From positions 1 through 22,877 of IMG/VR virus record IMGVR_UViG_3300015374_000069: a stretch of DNA of 22,877 nucleotides; one strand, written 5' to 3'. Numbering within the stretch: the first letter of the stretch is position 1; every line of letters begins with the position of its first letter. Position numbers and translations under genes: made by a program. Below are positions 7,436 to 14,580 of this stretch, in pieces. The DNA comes from a virus. The notes under the pieces were generated by a model. It saw nothing but the letters and a program-made list of their open reading frames with translations, was not told where the DNA came from and searched no databases.

Positions 7436-8061
7436 GCGATCCCCCATTCCATCTTCAGCGGAGCCAGCTTTACGGCATGGCGCTCCCAGGAATTGCTCGT
7501 GGCGAAGGCGGGTGATTCAACGCCGCCAGCACCGATCAGACCGAACGGTGACTGCGCCTGCTGCCAATGCTCCACGGCGCGTTCCAGACAGACTTCGACT
7601 GCGAGCGCAGGCGGATTGGCGTAGGGGGCGTCGGAGTTGCCGACCTCATGGTCGATTTCCCGTGACGCTGCGATCAGGACGCGCTCCAAGGCCGCATGAC
7701 GAGCCGTGGCATCGACCTTCACCAGCCGAGCCAACTCATCGACGCTGGCGTAGGGCGCGGTGAGGAATTCGCTGTTCTGCGCCGGGATGGACGGAAGGCT
7801 GACGTTGCTGCTGCCGTCGGCGAAGATGACGCGATACCAAAGGTCGGCCGTGCTGCTGGCAAGCGACGTGGTGAAGCTCCTGCTCTGAGGGTCGGCCGGG
7901 TCCACATCCGTCGGCGAGAGCGCGATCACGTCGATCTGCGTCCAGATCGTGTCGTCGGAGAGCGTGTCGGTGTCGCTCTCCTCAATCCGTACCTCGCTCC
8001 AGGGGATCGAATCGAAGCGAGCCGGAGGCGTGTAGTCCTCAAAGGAAATGATCTGCGTCAT
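7432..8061 (-). CDS. Head-tail connector (gp6-like adaptor) with N-terminal beta domain
   Basis: 209 residues from ATG 8061, with GGGAGGA five bases upstream. The N-terminal half (residues 1-95) looks like a beta-sandwich of fibronectin type III kind (WYRVIFADGSSNVSLPSIPA). The C-terminal half begins PYASVDELARLVKVDATARH and continues with helices LERVLIAASREIDHEVG and LAVEVCLERAVEHWQQAQSP, a pattern typical of gp6-like head-tail connectors (stretches of helix beginning with a YASVDEL-type motif). These dock under the portal ring in the neck. Starts 4 bp inside the end of the repeat protein gene and ends in a 4-bp overlap with the next neck gene. The added beta domain is a variation on shorter family members. 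Confidence 0.72.
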   Translation of the reverse strand: MTQIISFEDYTPPARFDSIPWSEVRIEESDTDTLSDDTIWTQIDVIALSPTDVDPADPQSRSFTTSLASSTADLWYRVIFADGSSNVSLPSIPAQNSEFLTAPYASVDELARLVKVDATARHAALERVLIAASREIDHEVGNSDAPYANPPALAVEVCLERAVEHWQQAQSPFGLIGAGGVESPAFATSNSWERHAVKLAPLKMEWGIA

Positions 8062-9941
8062 GTGATCCTCCCGCCGACAGGCACCGCTACGCGCCCCGAC
8101 TTCCCGAGTTCAAGTCCGAGCGGCGGTTGCTCGCCGAAGTCGATGGTTCCGCTGTCCCATTCCCCGCCGATCACCGTGGCGGCCCATTGGGAATTGATGT
8201 GGAAGATCAAATTCATTGCGCTGTCGCCGTACACCAACACCACGCCGTCGGTGACACCGATGTAGTTGAGCGCCATCGACGCGGAGGCAAATGTCTCGCG
8301 TGTCGAGGTGGATGCCGGGGTGAACAGGAACCCGGCAATCGGTGGCCCAAATGGTCCCATTCCGCCGAAGATGTAGCGGTGGGTGGCTGTCACGCCGAAT
8401 GTCGTGCGCGTGCCACTCGTGCTGGCACCGAAATGCAGGCCAAATGCTGACGAACCGAACGCGCCCGAGGCGGTTGTGAGAATCTGGAACAGCAGCGCTG
8501 TGGTGGTCGAGTCGAAGGTGGTGCGTACACCCGTACTCGTTACGGCAAACACCTCGCCCATCGCGCTCACGCCGAACGTGCTGCGGATCGCGGATGTCGT
8601 AAGGCCGAGATTCAACGCTGTGCTGGTGGAGGCGAATGTATTTCTCCTGCCGCTGGAGGTGGCGCTGAAGTTCAGCCCCGTACTTGTCGTGGCGAACGTC
8701 GAGCGGCTGCCCGAGGTCGTGATGCCGACCGAGAGTGCCATGCTCGCCGAGCCGAAATAGGTCTGGAAGCCACCTGTTACGAATCCGTCCGTCGAGACGG
8801 AGTAGTTGAGGGACGTGCTGGAGGCTCCCAACCTCGTGCGCGTCCCCGCCGTAGTGATGCTGACCGTTTCCGTCGTCGTGGTCGCCCCGAACGTCGTGCG
8901 TACCCCCGAGGTCGTGAAGGTGTCGGTGAGCGCTGTCGCTGTCACGCCGAAGGTCTTTTTGAAGCCCGACGTGACGACGCTGAACGTCTCAGCCATGACC
9001 GAGGCTGCGAAGGCACCGAGCCTGCCGACGGTGGTGAAGGTGTCCGTCAGGGCAGTCGTCGTAGCTGCGAACGTCTTTCGCACGCCCGACGTGGTGATCG
9101 TGTCGGTGAGGGCCGTGCTTGTCACGCCGAACGTCTTTCGCACGCCGGAGGTTGTGATCCCGTCCGACAGCGAGGTAGTCGTGGTGCCGAAGGTCTTGCG
9201 AACGCCTGACGTTGTGATCGTGTCCGTAAGCGCGGTCGTCGTTGCTCCGGTCTGCATCGTGGACTTGAAGCCGACCGAGCAGGTGAGCGCACGAGCAGAG
9301 GTCGTCGCCGACCAAGTGACCGTCGCCGTGCCCGACGATCCCGCAGAGCTGGAGCCTGTCTTGAACAGGTCGGACACCTCAACGACGTGCCCGGTGCCCG
9401 TCGTCGTTTGGTTGTCGTAGCGCTCGGTGAACGTGGCAACGGTCGAGGTCTGCCCTGACGACTCCAGAATCTTCACGGCGATGCCGACCACGAGCGAGTT
9501 GTTCGTGCCTGTGGTGAACGCCGGGATGACGGAGGTGGTCGTCTGCGCCGAGAGATCAGACGAGGCAACCGTGCCATCCAGCGTTGTAGTCGTGCCTGTC
9601 CAGGCGAGAATCTGTGCGCCGGACGAGTCACCGCTCGTGCCTGTGGTCAGCCCCGTCCAGGTGATCGTCGGGCTGTCCGTCGCGGTGCCATCAGCAATCC
9701 GCGTGAACACATAGATTTTCCCGCCCGAGGCTGTGCCCGAGGCGACCGGGAAGCCTGTCGGCAGGCTCCAGCCGCTCGGCGTCGAGACAGTGGCGGAGTT
9801 CGATCTGCTCTCGGTAACGCAGAGCAAGAGGTCCCCAGACTGCCGTGAAGCCGGAGCCGTCGGTGTGAGGCTGGTCGGATTCGCAACATTGTTTGCCGTG
9901 AACGAGGACGTTCCGGCTGCACGGAAGGTGGGGTTTGCCAC
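8058..9941 (-). CDS. Thr/Ser-rich repeat fibre-like structural protein
   Basis: 627 residues if it starts at GTG 9941, which shares a base with the TAG of the preceding gene (TAGTG); no Shine-Dalgarno is seen, so coupling is likely. Upstream in-frame sequence only covers the neighbour. Residues 1-225 form a beta-rich domain (SGDLLLCVTESRSNS, then SGAQILAWTGTTTTLDG) like N-terminal domains of environmental phage tail proteins. Residues about 232-575 are some 16 copies of a 20-residue unit, typified by TALTDTITTSGVRKTFG, almost entirely Thr, Ser, Gly and hydrophobics. The C-terminus is a short non-repeated segment. The repeat probably builds a beta-helical or stacked beta fibre. Being placed between capsid and connector genes, it may be a head fibre or a tail fibre. 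High Thr/Ser content makes it a plausible glycosylation target. Confidence 0.8.
   Translation of the reverse strand: MANPTFRAAGTSSFTANNVANPTSLTPTAPASRQSGDLLLCVTESRSNSATVSTPSGWSLPTGFPVASGTASGGKIYVFTRIADGTATDSPTITWTGLTTGTSGDSSGAQILAWTGTTTTLDGTVASSDLSAQTTTSVIPAFTTGTNNSLVVGIAVKILESSGQTSTVATFTERYDNQTTTGTGHVVEVSDLFKTGSSSAGSSGTATVTWSATTSARALTCSVGFKSTMQTGATTTALTDTITTSGVRKTFGTTTTSLSDGITTSGVRKTFGVTSTALTDTITTSGVRKTFAATTTALTDTFTTVGRLGAFAASVMAETFSVVTSGFKKTFGVTATALTDTFTTSGVRTTFGATTTTETVSITTAGTRTRLGASSTSLNYSVSTDGFVTGGFQTYFGSASMALSVGITTSGSRSTFATTSTGLNFSATSSGRRNTFASTSTALNLGLTTSAIRSTFGVSAMGEVFAVTSTGVRTTFDSTTTALLFQILTTASGAFGSSAFGLHFGASTSGTRTTFGVTATHRYIFGGMGPFGPPIAGFLFTPASTSTRETFASASMALNYIGVTDGVVLVYGDSAMNLIFHINSQWAATVIGGEWDSGTIDFGEQPPLGLELGKSGRVAVPVGGRIT
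8210..9250 (-). repeat. About 16 tandem 60-bp units encoding 20-residue repeats
   Basis: The unit encodes roughly G-x-T-x-T-A-L-x-x-x-I-T-T-S-G-V-R-x-T-F. The first four copies are close to identical in protein and similar in DNA; later copies diverge and two carry short insertions. Copies stay in frame throughout. The absence of plus-strand stops over this stretch creates long spurious plus-strand ORFs. Confidence 0.85.
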
Positions 9942-10333
9942 TAGGCGGCTGTGGGGGTGATGGCGACGGTCAGCGAGCCGGATGCGATGGTGAAGGTGTC
10001 GCCGACGGCGACCGTCTTGGAGGCTGCGAGATCGTCCGAGCCGAGGAACGTCCCTGCCGATGATGCGGTCCAGAACGAGACGTGCGAGTACGTCTCGGCC
10101 GTGCTTACGTTCGTCCAAACGAGATCAGCGTTGGTCGAGATCGAACCTCCCGAGGCTGTGCCGAAGGCCGCCTGCTGTCTCGTCGTATTGCCTGCGGCGG
10201 CCGTAGTGCCAGCAGAGCCGGGATCGGCCGTGTGCAGCTTGACCCAGAAGGCTGCATTGCCGCCGTAGGACGTGCCCTTGCAGTAGGCCGTAATCATCGA
10301 GTTAGCTTCGGTGTCCTTGATTCCAACTGCCAT
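9941..10333 (-). CDS. Small virion structural protein (common environmental phage family)
   Basis: 130 residues from ATG 10333 with GAGGAGGA upstream. The sequence begins MAVGIKDTEANSMITAYCKG and continues with AFWVKLHTADPGSAGT, then TWTNVSTAETYSHVSFWTAS-like beta segments and ends SLTVAITPTAA. I recognise this as a family seen often in siphophage genomes, usually annotated as a structural or tail-fibre-associated protein; the exact role is not known to me. It is the first gene after the capsid hairpin region and is directly coupled to the 627-residue repeat protein. A small beta protein followed by a large fibre protein also occurs at 20158-16643 in this window. Confidence 0.75.
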   Translation of the reverse strand: MAVGIKDTEANSMITAYCKGTSYGGNAAFWVKLHTADPGSAGTTAAAGNTTRQQAAFGTASGGSISTNADLVWTNVSTAETYSHVSFWTASSAGTFLGSDDLAASKTVAVGDTFTIASGSLTVAITPTAA

Positions 10334-10351
10334 TGATTCCTCCTCTCAAAT

Positions 10352-10411
10352 GGCCCCGAGGGGGCCGCCCCATTCCTGGCTTTGTGGAAACCGTGGACGC
10401 GGGCGGCCCCC
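10352..10411 (-). terminator. Two competing hairpins downstream of the capsid gene (possible attenuator)
   Basis: On the minus strand GGGGGCCGCCC (10401-10411) can pair perfectly with GGGCGGCCCCC (10360-10370) over 11 bp with a 29-nt loop. Alternatively GGCCCC (10361-10366) pairs with GGGGCC (10352-10357) across a 3-nt loop, followed by ATTTGAG. The two folds share bases and exclude each other. The site lies between the capsid stop and the next ribosome binding site. A partial terminator or mRNA-stabilising element that lowers expression after the abundant capsid protein is likely; no long U-run is present. Confidence 0.6.
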
Positions 10412-10444
10412 TTTTGCGGCGCAGGGGCTTCCTCTCCTATGCGG

Positions 10445-11740
10445 CTAGGAGAGCTTGACGAACCTCTGCGGATCGAACACCTTGCTCTGGAAGGCACCGA
10501 TCACGCCGACCTCCATCCCGCCGATGGCAGGCTCGACGGCTCGCATTTCGACGGGTGCCCCCGGCGTCTCTCCGACCAGGAACGCCGACGAGTCGCCGAC
10601 GATGGCCCGGTTGGTGTCGAAGCCGTAGCTCCCCACGACGCGGAGGCCACGGAAGGTGCCCGTCATCGAAGCGATGTCGAGGTTGCCGACCGCGCTGATG
10701 TTGAGGACCTGATCGGTTGCGATGCCCGCGAGGGCGAAGAACCGATTGGCCGAGAGGTAGAGCGTGTTCGTGCGTGCCCGTCCACCCGTGGTGCTGTAGA
10801 TGGAGCTGATGGCCGCAACGATGGCCGCCGACCACGCCGCGAAGTTCTCCGTCCCGGCCGTTCCGAGCGGCACCGAGATCGTGCCAATGGCCGTGCCGGA
10901 GAGTTCGGTGCAAGCGGCCGTCTCGGTCGCACGCCCGTAAGCCTCAGCAGCCAGATCGAACCAAAGCTGAAGGGCGTTCGGGGTGGACCAATTGATCGCC
11001 TGCCACGACAGGTCGCCTGCACCCAGGTAGGTGTCAGCCGTCATATCTTCCAGGCTGACCTCCATCTTCTGCGTGCCTGCCTCGGTCTTTTCAGACCCCT
11101 GCTTCAGCACCTCGGGGCGCTGCCCGATCTTCGGGTAGGTCAGCTTGCCGCTGGACAGATCGACCCGGCGAGCGGTCGTGACCACGGGCCGGGAACCGTC
11201 GATGATGTCCATGATCTGCGCCATGTGCTGCGGCGGGAGCAGACCTTCGATGTCGCTCGTTGTGGTGTTCTGGACGGTGCGCTGCAACCGCTCCATCGCC
11301 TGCTCTCGCACCTGAGTAGCCCCACCGGGGCCATCCACCTGCGAGGCGATGAGATCGAAGCGGCTGAGGATCACGTCGCGGGCGTAGGCCGCATACGTGC
11401 GGTACACGACCGGGCCGTCATCGCCGAACTCCACGAGGCCCGTCCCGGTGCCGAGCGATGAGCCGTTGCCGCCGCTCTGATCCTGGCGACCACGAAGCAC
11501 GGCCGAGACATCCCTCGCCCCGTCCACGCGCTCCAGGTCGTCAGCGAGCATCCCGATCTCCGTCTCCAGCTCGGTGAGGTGGGTGCGGTGACGAGAAAGC
11601 TGCTCGGCCTCGTACTCGGCGAGTTCCCGATGCTCCTCCTCGGCGAGTTCGATGATGTCGCCGATCTTCTCCTCGGTGCGGGAACGCTCGTCGGCAAGCC
11701 GCTCCAAGCGCATCCGCGTTACGTTCACAAGCCCTGACAC
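10445..11740 (-). CDS. Major capsid protein, HK97 fold
   Basis: 431 residues. Start chosen at GTG 11740 because GGGAGGA lies 7 nt upstream; an in-frame start at 11815 has no such site. Residues about 8-80 are a charged coiled coil (RLADERSRTEEKIGDIIELA), the delta or scaffolding domain that is cleaved in HK97-type heads, followed by a Gly/Ser linker at about 85-105. The rest has the capsid pattern: LLPPQHMAQIMDIIDGSRPV, KLTYPKIGQRPEV, WQAINWSTPNALQLWFDLAA, TLYLSANRFFALAGIA and the ending GVIGAFQSKVFDPQRFVKLS. No separate scaffold gene is seen, consistent with the fused delta domain. Served by its own promoter at about 11887-11915 and preceded by the prohead protease gene. Confidence 0.9.
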   Translation of the reverse strand: MSGLVNVTRMRLERLADERSRTEEKIGDIIELAEEEHRELAEYEAEQLSRHRTHLTELETEIGMLADDLERVDGARDVSAVLRGRQDQSGGNGSSLGTGTGLVEFGDDGPVVYRTYAAYARDVILSRFDLIASQVDGPGGATQVREQAMERLQRTVQNTTTSDIEGLLPPQHMAQIMDIIDGSRPVVTTARRVDLSSGKLTYPKIGQRPEVLKQGSEKTEAGTQKMEVSLEDMTADTYLGAGDLSWQAINWSTPNALQLWFDLAAEAYGRATETAACTELSGTAIGTISVPLGTAGTENFAAWSAAIVAAISSIYSTTGGRARTNTLYLSANRFFALAGIATDQVLNISAVGNLDIASMTGTFRGLRVVGSYGFDTNRAIVGDSSAFLVGETPGAPVEMRAVEPAIGGMEVGVIGAFQSKVFDPQRFVKLS

Positions 11741-11838
11741 GGGTTGTTCCTCCCTTTCGTTCTGTATGGGCTTCCGTGGCGGGTGTCGCTTGCCTTCGCG
11801 CGGGGGTGTCGCCATTCGCAGCGATGTGCCCGTGTCCG

Positions 11839-11860
11839 AAAGGCGGCGATGTGCGCCTTT
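11839..11860 (-). other. Hairpin in the capsid mRNA leader
   Basis: AAAGGCG (11854-11860) pairs with CGCCTTT (11839-11845) around an 8-nt loop CACATCGC, giving a 7-bp stem about 20 nt after the predicted transcription start. No U-run follows on the minus strand, so it is more likely a 5' stabilising structure than a terminator. The loop word GCACATCGC recurs about 25 nt downstream. Confidence 0.5.
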
Positions 11861-11886
11861 ATTTCTTGCGAACTACAACTGCCTGC

Positions 11887-11915
11887 ATATAAGTAGATTA
11901 CGGGGTTCACGTCAA
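11887..11915 (-). promoter_or_regulatory. Sigma70-like promoter for the major capsid gene
   Basis: Minus-strand -35 TTGACG (11910-11915), 17-nt spacer, -10 TTATAT (11887-11892); an 18-nt reading gives TATATG. Transcription would start near 11880, leaving a leader of about 140 nt before the capsid GTG at 11740. The AT-rich -10 stands out from its GC-rich surroundings. Confidence 0.7.
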
Positions 11916-11918
11916 GGG

Positions 11919-11958
11919 GTATTTCTGCGTTTTGGCCTGGTTTTGGCCGAGTATTTCT
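11919..11958 (-). repeat. Ordered direct repeats A-B-B-A upstream of the capsid promoter
   Basis: On the minus strand the order is AGAAATAC (11951-11958), GGCCAAAAC (11940-11948), GGCCAAAAC (11929-11937), AGAAATAC (11919-11926), each separated by exactly 2 bp. Both words are exact copies. The block ends 3 bp upstream of the -35 element. Its position and symmetry suggest binding sites for an activator or repressor of late transcription. The stretch is outside the coding sequence (the protease stop is at 11967). Confidence 0.7.
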
Positions 11959-11966
11959 CCAGCTCG

Positions 11967-13322
11967 CTAGCCCCCGGCCAATGCCCGAAGGCCGTCGGGC
12001 GGTGTCTTGCCAGCCGCCGCGTAGTAGCGGAGCAGCTTGCGGGCCGCTGATGCCCGCATCGCCGGAGTGACATCGGCGAGTGGAGTGCGAGCGCCTTCCA
12101 GGGCCGCAGCAGCAGGCCCGAGAGCATTGACGTTCAGCGTCCCATCCGGCTCCAGCACAGGGACAGAGCAGCGTTCTTTGACGCTGGCATCCCCGCCACG
12201 GTCGATCAGCGTGGCCCGCTGGTACTCCTCCTCCGTGTACCGAGAGGCCGATCCATCCCACGGCTTCTGCGTGACAGCGATCCGCTTCAGCGGCCGATGC
12301 GGTGACACGGCCTTGCCGCGAGCCATGCCCACGAGCTGCGGCGGCGGGTCGATGAGAGCCTGGTTGTAGTAGCGCATGAGCATCTGCGCGGCCCGCATCT
12401 TGATCGACGTGGACAGTCCTCGGAGCGCTCCCCGCTGAAGAATCGCCACGGCAGGCTCCAGGGCGTTCATGTTGATCGCCCCGTCCGGCTCCAGAACAAC
12501 GAGATCGCACCGTTCCTTTGCAGGTGCATCGCCGCCGCGATCCACCAGGCAGGCAGCCTCGTACTCCTCGTCCGTGTAGCGATCCGGGTCTGGGTTCCAC
12601 GACCCATGTGCGATGGCCGTGCGCTTGATCGCATGGATGCCGAGTGCTTCCAGCCGCTCCGTTAGCTCTGGATCGGCGTGCGGGACTTCGATGTCGGCGA
12701 GGACGGGCGCGGCTCGTACAGCCACGACCTCTGCGCCCTGGAAGGCAGGGAAGCGGCAGAGGCTCACCTTGTCGATGTGAGCGCGGAGCCGCTGCATGAT
12801 GCCGCGCTCGTTCTTGCGCGACTTCAGCGGGATGTATTCGACCGACATCCCGGTCAGCAAGCCGTCGTTCACCATCTGGAGCGCCTTGTCTCCGTCGGCG
12901 TTGTCGTGAACACGGAAGCTGGCCCGCAGGAAATTGGCACCCTCGTCGGCGAGTGAGACTCCATGCCCAACGATCCCGCGCAGCCCGCCCTCATGCTCAA
13001 AGTTGAGCCACACCTTCACCTTGTCGGCTGCCCTGGTCTGCTTGTCGAACGCGCCTGGTACGAACTCCTCCATGTACGGGATGAAGAACGGCGGATCGGC
13101 CACCTGCGCCGGGGTGTTGTAGGGAACGATGCGGGCGTCGATGGTGCGACCATCGCCCTGCTCCATTTCGACCGCGTACTCCCGTGTGCGAACCGTGCGC
13201 TCCAGCGCGTCCTCGGGCGGGTCGGTCGGCGGCGTCTCCTCGCCGGGTTCAGCTTCCGGCTCCGGCTCCGGCGTCGGCTCATCCTGCGGCTCGGCTTCCG
13301 GGTCGATGACTGTTTCGCTCAT
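11967..13322 (-). CDS. HK97-type prohead protease with duplicated C-terminal domain
   Basis: 451 residues from ATG 13322, chosen because GAGGAGGT lies 4 nt upstream; the longer frame to 13436 runs over the portal gene. Residues 1-40 are an acidic Pro/Glu segment. Residues 43-207 are the protease: RTREYAVEMEQGDGRTIDAR, then VWLNFEHEGGLRGIVGHG with candidate catalytic His110 and GLLTGMSVEY with Ser160, followed by LCRFPAFQGAEVVAVRAAP. This enzyme cleaves the capsid delta domain during head maturation. Residues about 236-335 and 348-450 are two copies of one domain, sharing RYT(D/E)EEY, L(V/I)DRGGDA, KERC, VLEPDG, N-x-NAL and a C-terminal RYY helix. A single copy of such a domain is familiar in some phage proteases; two in tandem are unusual. 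The portal stop is 10 bp upstream. Confidence 0.87.
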   Translation of the reverse strand: MSETVIDPEAEPQDEPTPEPEPEAEPGEETPPTDPPEDALERTVRTREYAVEMEQGDGRTIDARIVPYNTPAQVADPPFFIPYMEEFVPGAFDKQTRAADKVKVWLNFEHEGGLRGIVGHGVSLADEGANFLRASFRVHDNADGDKALQMVNDGLLTGMSVEYIPLKSRKNERGIMQRLRAHIDKVSLCRFPAFQGAEVVAVRAAPVLADIEVPHADPELTERLEALGIHAIKRTAIAHGSWNPDPDRYTDEEYEAACLVDRGGDAPAKERCDLVVLEPDGAINMNALEPAVAILQRGALRGLSTSIKMRAAQMLMRYYNQALIDPPPQLVGMARGKAVSPHRPLKRIAVTQKPWDGSASRYTEEEYQRATLIDRGGDASVKERCSVPVLEPDGTLNVNALGPAAAALEGARTPLADVTPAMRASAARKLLRYYAAAGKTPPDGLRALAGG

Positions 13323-13332
13323 GTGAACCTCC

Positions 13333-14580
13333 TCACGGGGACAGCACCCCTTCGACCACAGCGTCCTGAGCCATAGCGGGCCGCAGCGGTTGGACGTTGG
13401 TGTTGGAATTTGCGACGGCAGGCGTCCTGAGTTCATCGACAGCGCCTAGCTCATCACCCTGCTCTAGCGGCGGAAGCCGCAGGACGGCCGCGCGGTACTC
13501 GTCCACAGTGACCGCGCCGTCAGCCAGCAGTTGCGACCACGCCTTGACCAGCTCCGGCAGCGGCGGGGCGAGAATGTCGCGGGCGTCGAATTCGACCCAG
13601 GAGCCGCGCGGCAGCATTTGGGCCGAGAGCGCTTGTGAGATACGGAACTGCGCTGGCCGCAACTCCGTGCGCCACCACTGTTCGATCAACATATCCGGCG
13701 ACTGATAGGTCAAGCTGCCCTCCAGCGGCATCCCGAGCAGGAAGGGCGGGACACCGAAGGCCGAGGCGATGACGCGAGCCTCAAACTGCTGCGCGTCGAG
13801 GAGCAGCAGGTCCTTGGGCGAGAAAGCAAGCTGCTCAAATTCGATCTCGGGCGGAAGGACTGCGGGGAGGCCGCGACGGACCGCTGAGGCCAGCGCCCAC
13901 TGATTCTGAATTCCCGCCGCCTGAGCCTTGTCGATCTTGTGACCTTTTTGCAGCTTCAAGACGGCGTGCGGAACGGACCCCTCGCCGACCATTACCTGCC
14001 CGAGTTCGCCAGCCGCGAGCGAGGCCCACAAGTGCGGGGCATAGGAGCGGAGGGCGCTGGTGCCCCGCAACCCTCCGCGCGGATCGCGGGTGATCTGCAC
14101 CACGCGCGACGAGTCGAGCAGGGTGTTGCCCGAACGGTATTTCCTCGTCCCGTCAGCGTTCTGCTCGACAGAGATCGGCTCCGGGTTGAGGACGGTCCAG
14201 CCGGACGGCAGGCCGTTCGCATAGGTCGAGGTGACGTAGAGGAAGGCGTCGCCCCATCCGTACATCGACCATGTGGCCGCGAAAACGGCATCGCCGATGC
14301 CGTTCGGATACCAAATCGGATCAGGATTCGATACCCAGGCGGGCGTCGTGGTGCCGAAGAAGCGCAGGGGCATGGAGGCGATCTCCTGGCAGCAGAGCTG
14401 CATACAGCGATTCGCCACCCACACGCGGTCGATCAGGCGCGGTGTGAAGCCCGTGCCCTTCAGCGTCTCCCAGAAATTGTGCATCTGGGTGTCCCAATCG
14501 ACGGTCGTGTCCTGGCGCTCTAGGGTGTCGTCGCGCTTGAACGTCGGGAACAGATCACCAAATTTCAATCGGGCCACCAC
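13333..14580 (-). CDS. Portal protein, HK97 / lambda-like family
   Basis: 415 residues, starting at GTG 14580 inside the end of the terminase gene (26-bp overlap). A second GTG follows at once, and TTG 14568 is also possible, since GGAGG sits very close to the first GTG. Portal hallmarks: VWVANRCMQLCCQEIASMPL near residue 55, the YGWGDAFLYVTSTYANG segment, VVQITRDPRGGLRGTSALRS at about 165-185, a helical stretch with GQVMVGEGSVPHAVLKL, then LLLLDAQQFEARVIASAFGV and PFLLGMPLEGSLTYQSPD. The C-terminal region has a WWRTELRPAQFRISQALSAQ helix. It forms the dodecameric vertex through which DNA enters the capsid. Order terminase-portal-protease-capsid is canonical. Confidence 0.9.
   Translation of the reverse strand: MVARLKFGDLFPTFKRDDTLERQDTTVDWDTQMHNFWETLKGTGFTPRLIDRVWVANRCMQLCCQEIASMPLRFFGTTTPAWVSNPDPIWYPNGIGDAVFAATWSMYGWGDAFLYVTSTYANGLPSGWTVLNPEPISVEQNADGTRKYRSGNTLLDSSRVVQITRDPRGGLRGTSALRSYAPHLWASLAAGELGQVMVGEGSVPHAVLKLQKGHKIDKAQAAGIQNQWALASAVRRGLPAVLPPEIEFEQLAFSPKDLLLLDAQQFEARVIASAFGVPPFLLGMPLEGSLTYQSPDMLIEQWWRTELRPAQFRISQALSAQMLPRGSWVEFDARDILAPPLPELVKAWSQLLADGAVTVDEYRAAVLRLPPLEQGDELGAVDELRTPAVANSNTNVQPLRPAMAQDAVVEGVLSP

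Noticed and set aside
8383-9420. Plus-strand ORFs of 125 and 204 codons with Val-rich repeats
   Set aside because: They mirror the 60-bp repeats of the minus-strand fibre gene; stop-free antisense frames follow from the repeat.
10382-11461. Plus-strand 359-codon ORF
   Set aside because: Antisense shadow of the major capsid gene, rich in Arg/His/Asp/Gly, no start signal.
11725-12600. Minus-strand 291-codon ORF over protease end and capsid start
   Set aside because: It overlaps two well-supported genes in another frame and has Arg/Gly/Cys-rich shadow composition.
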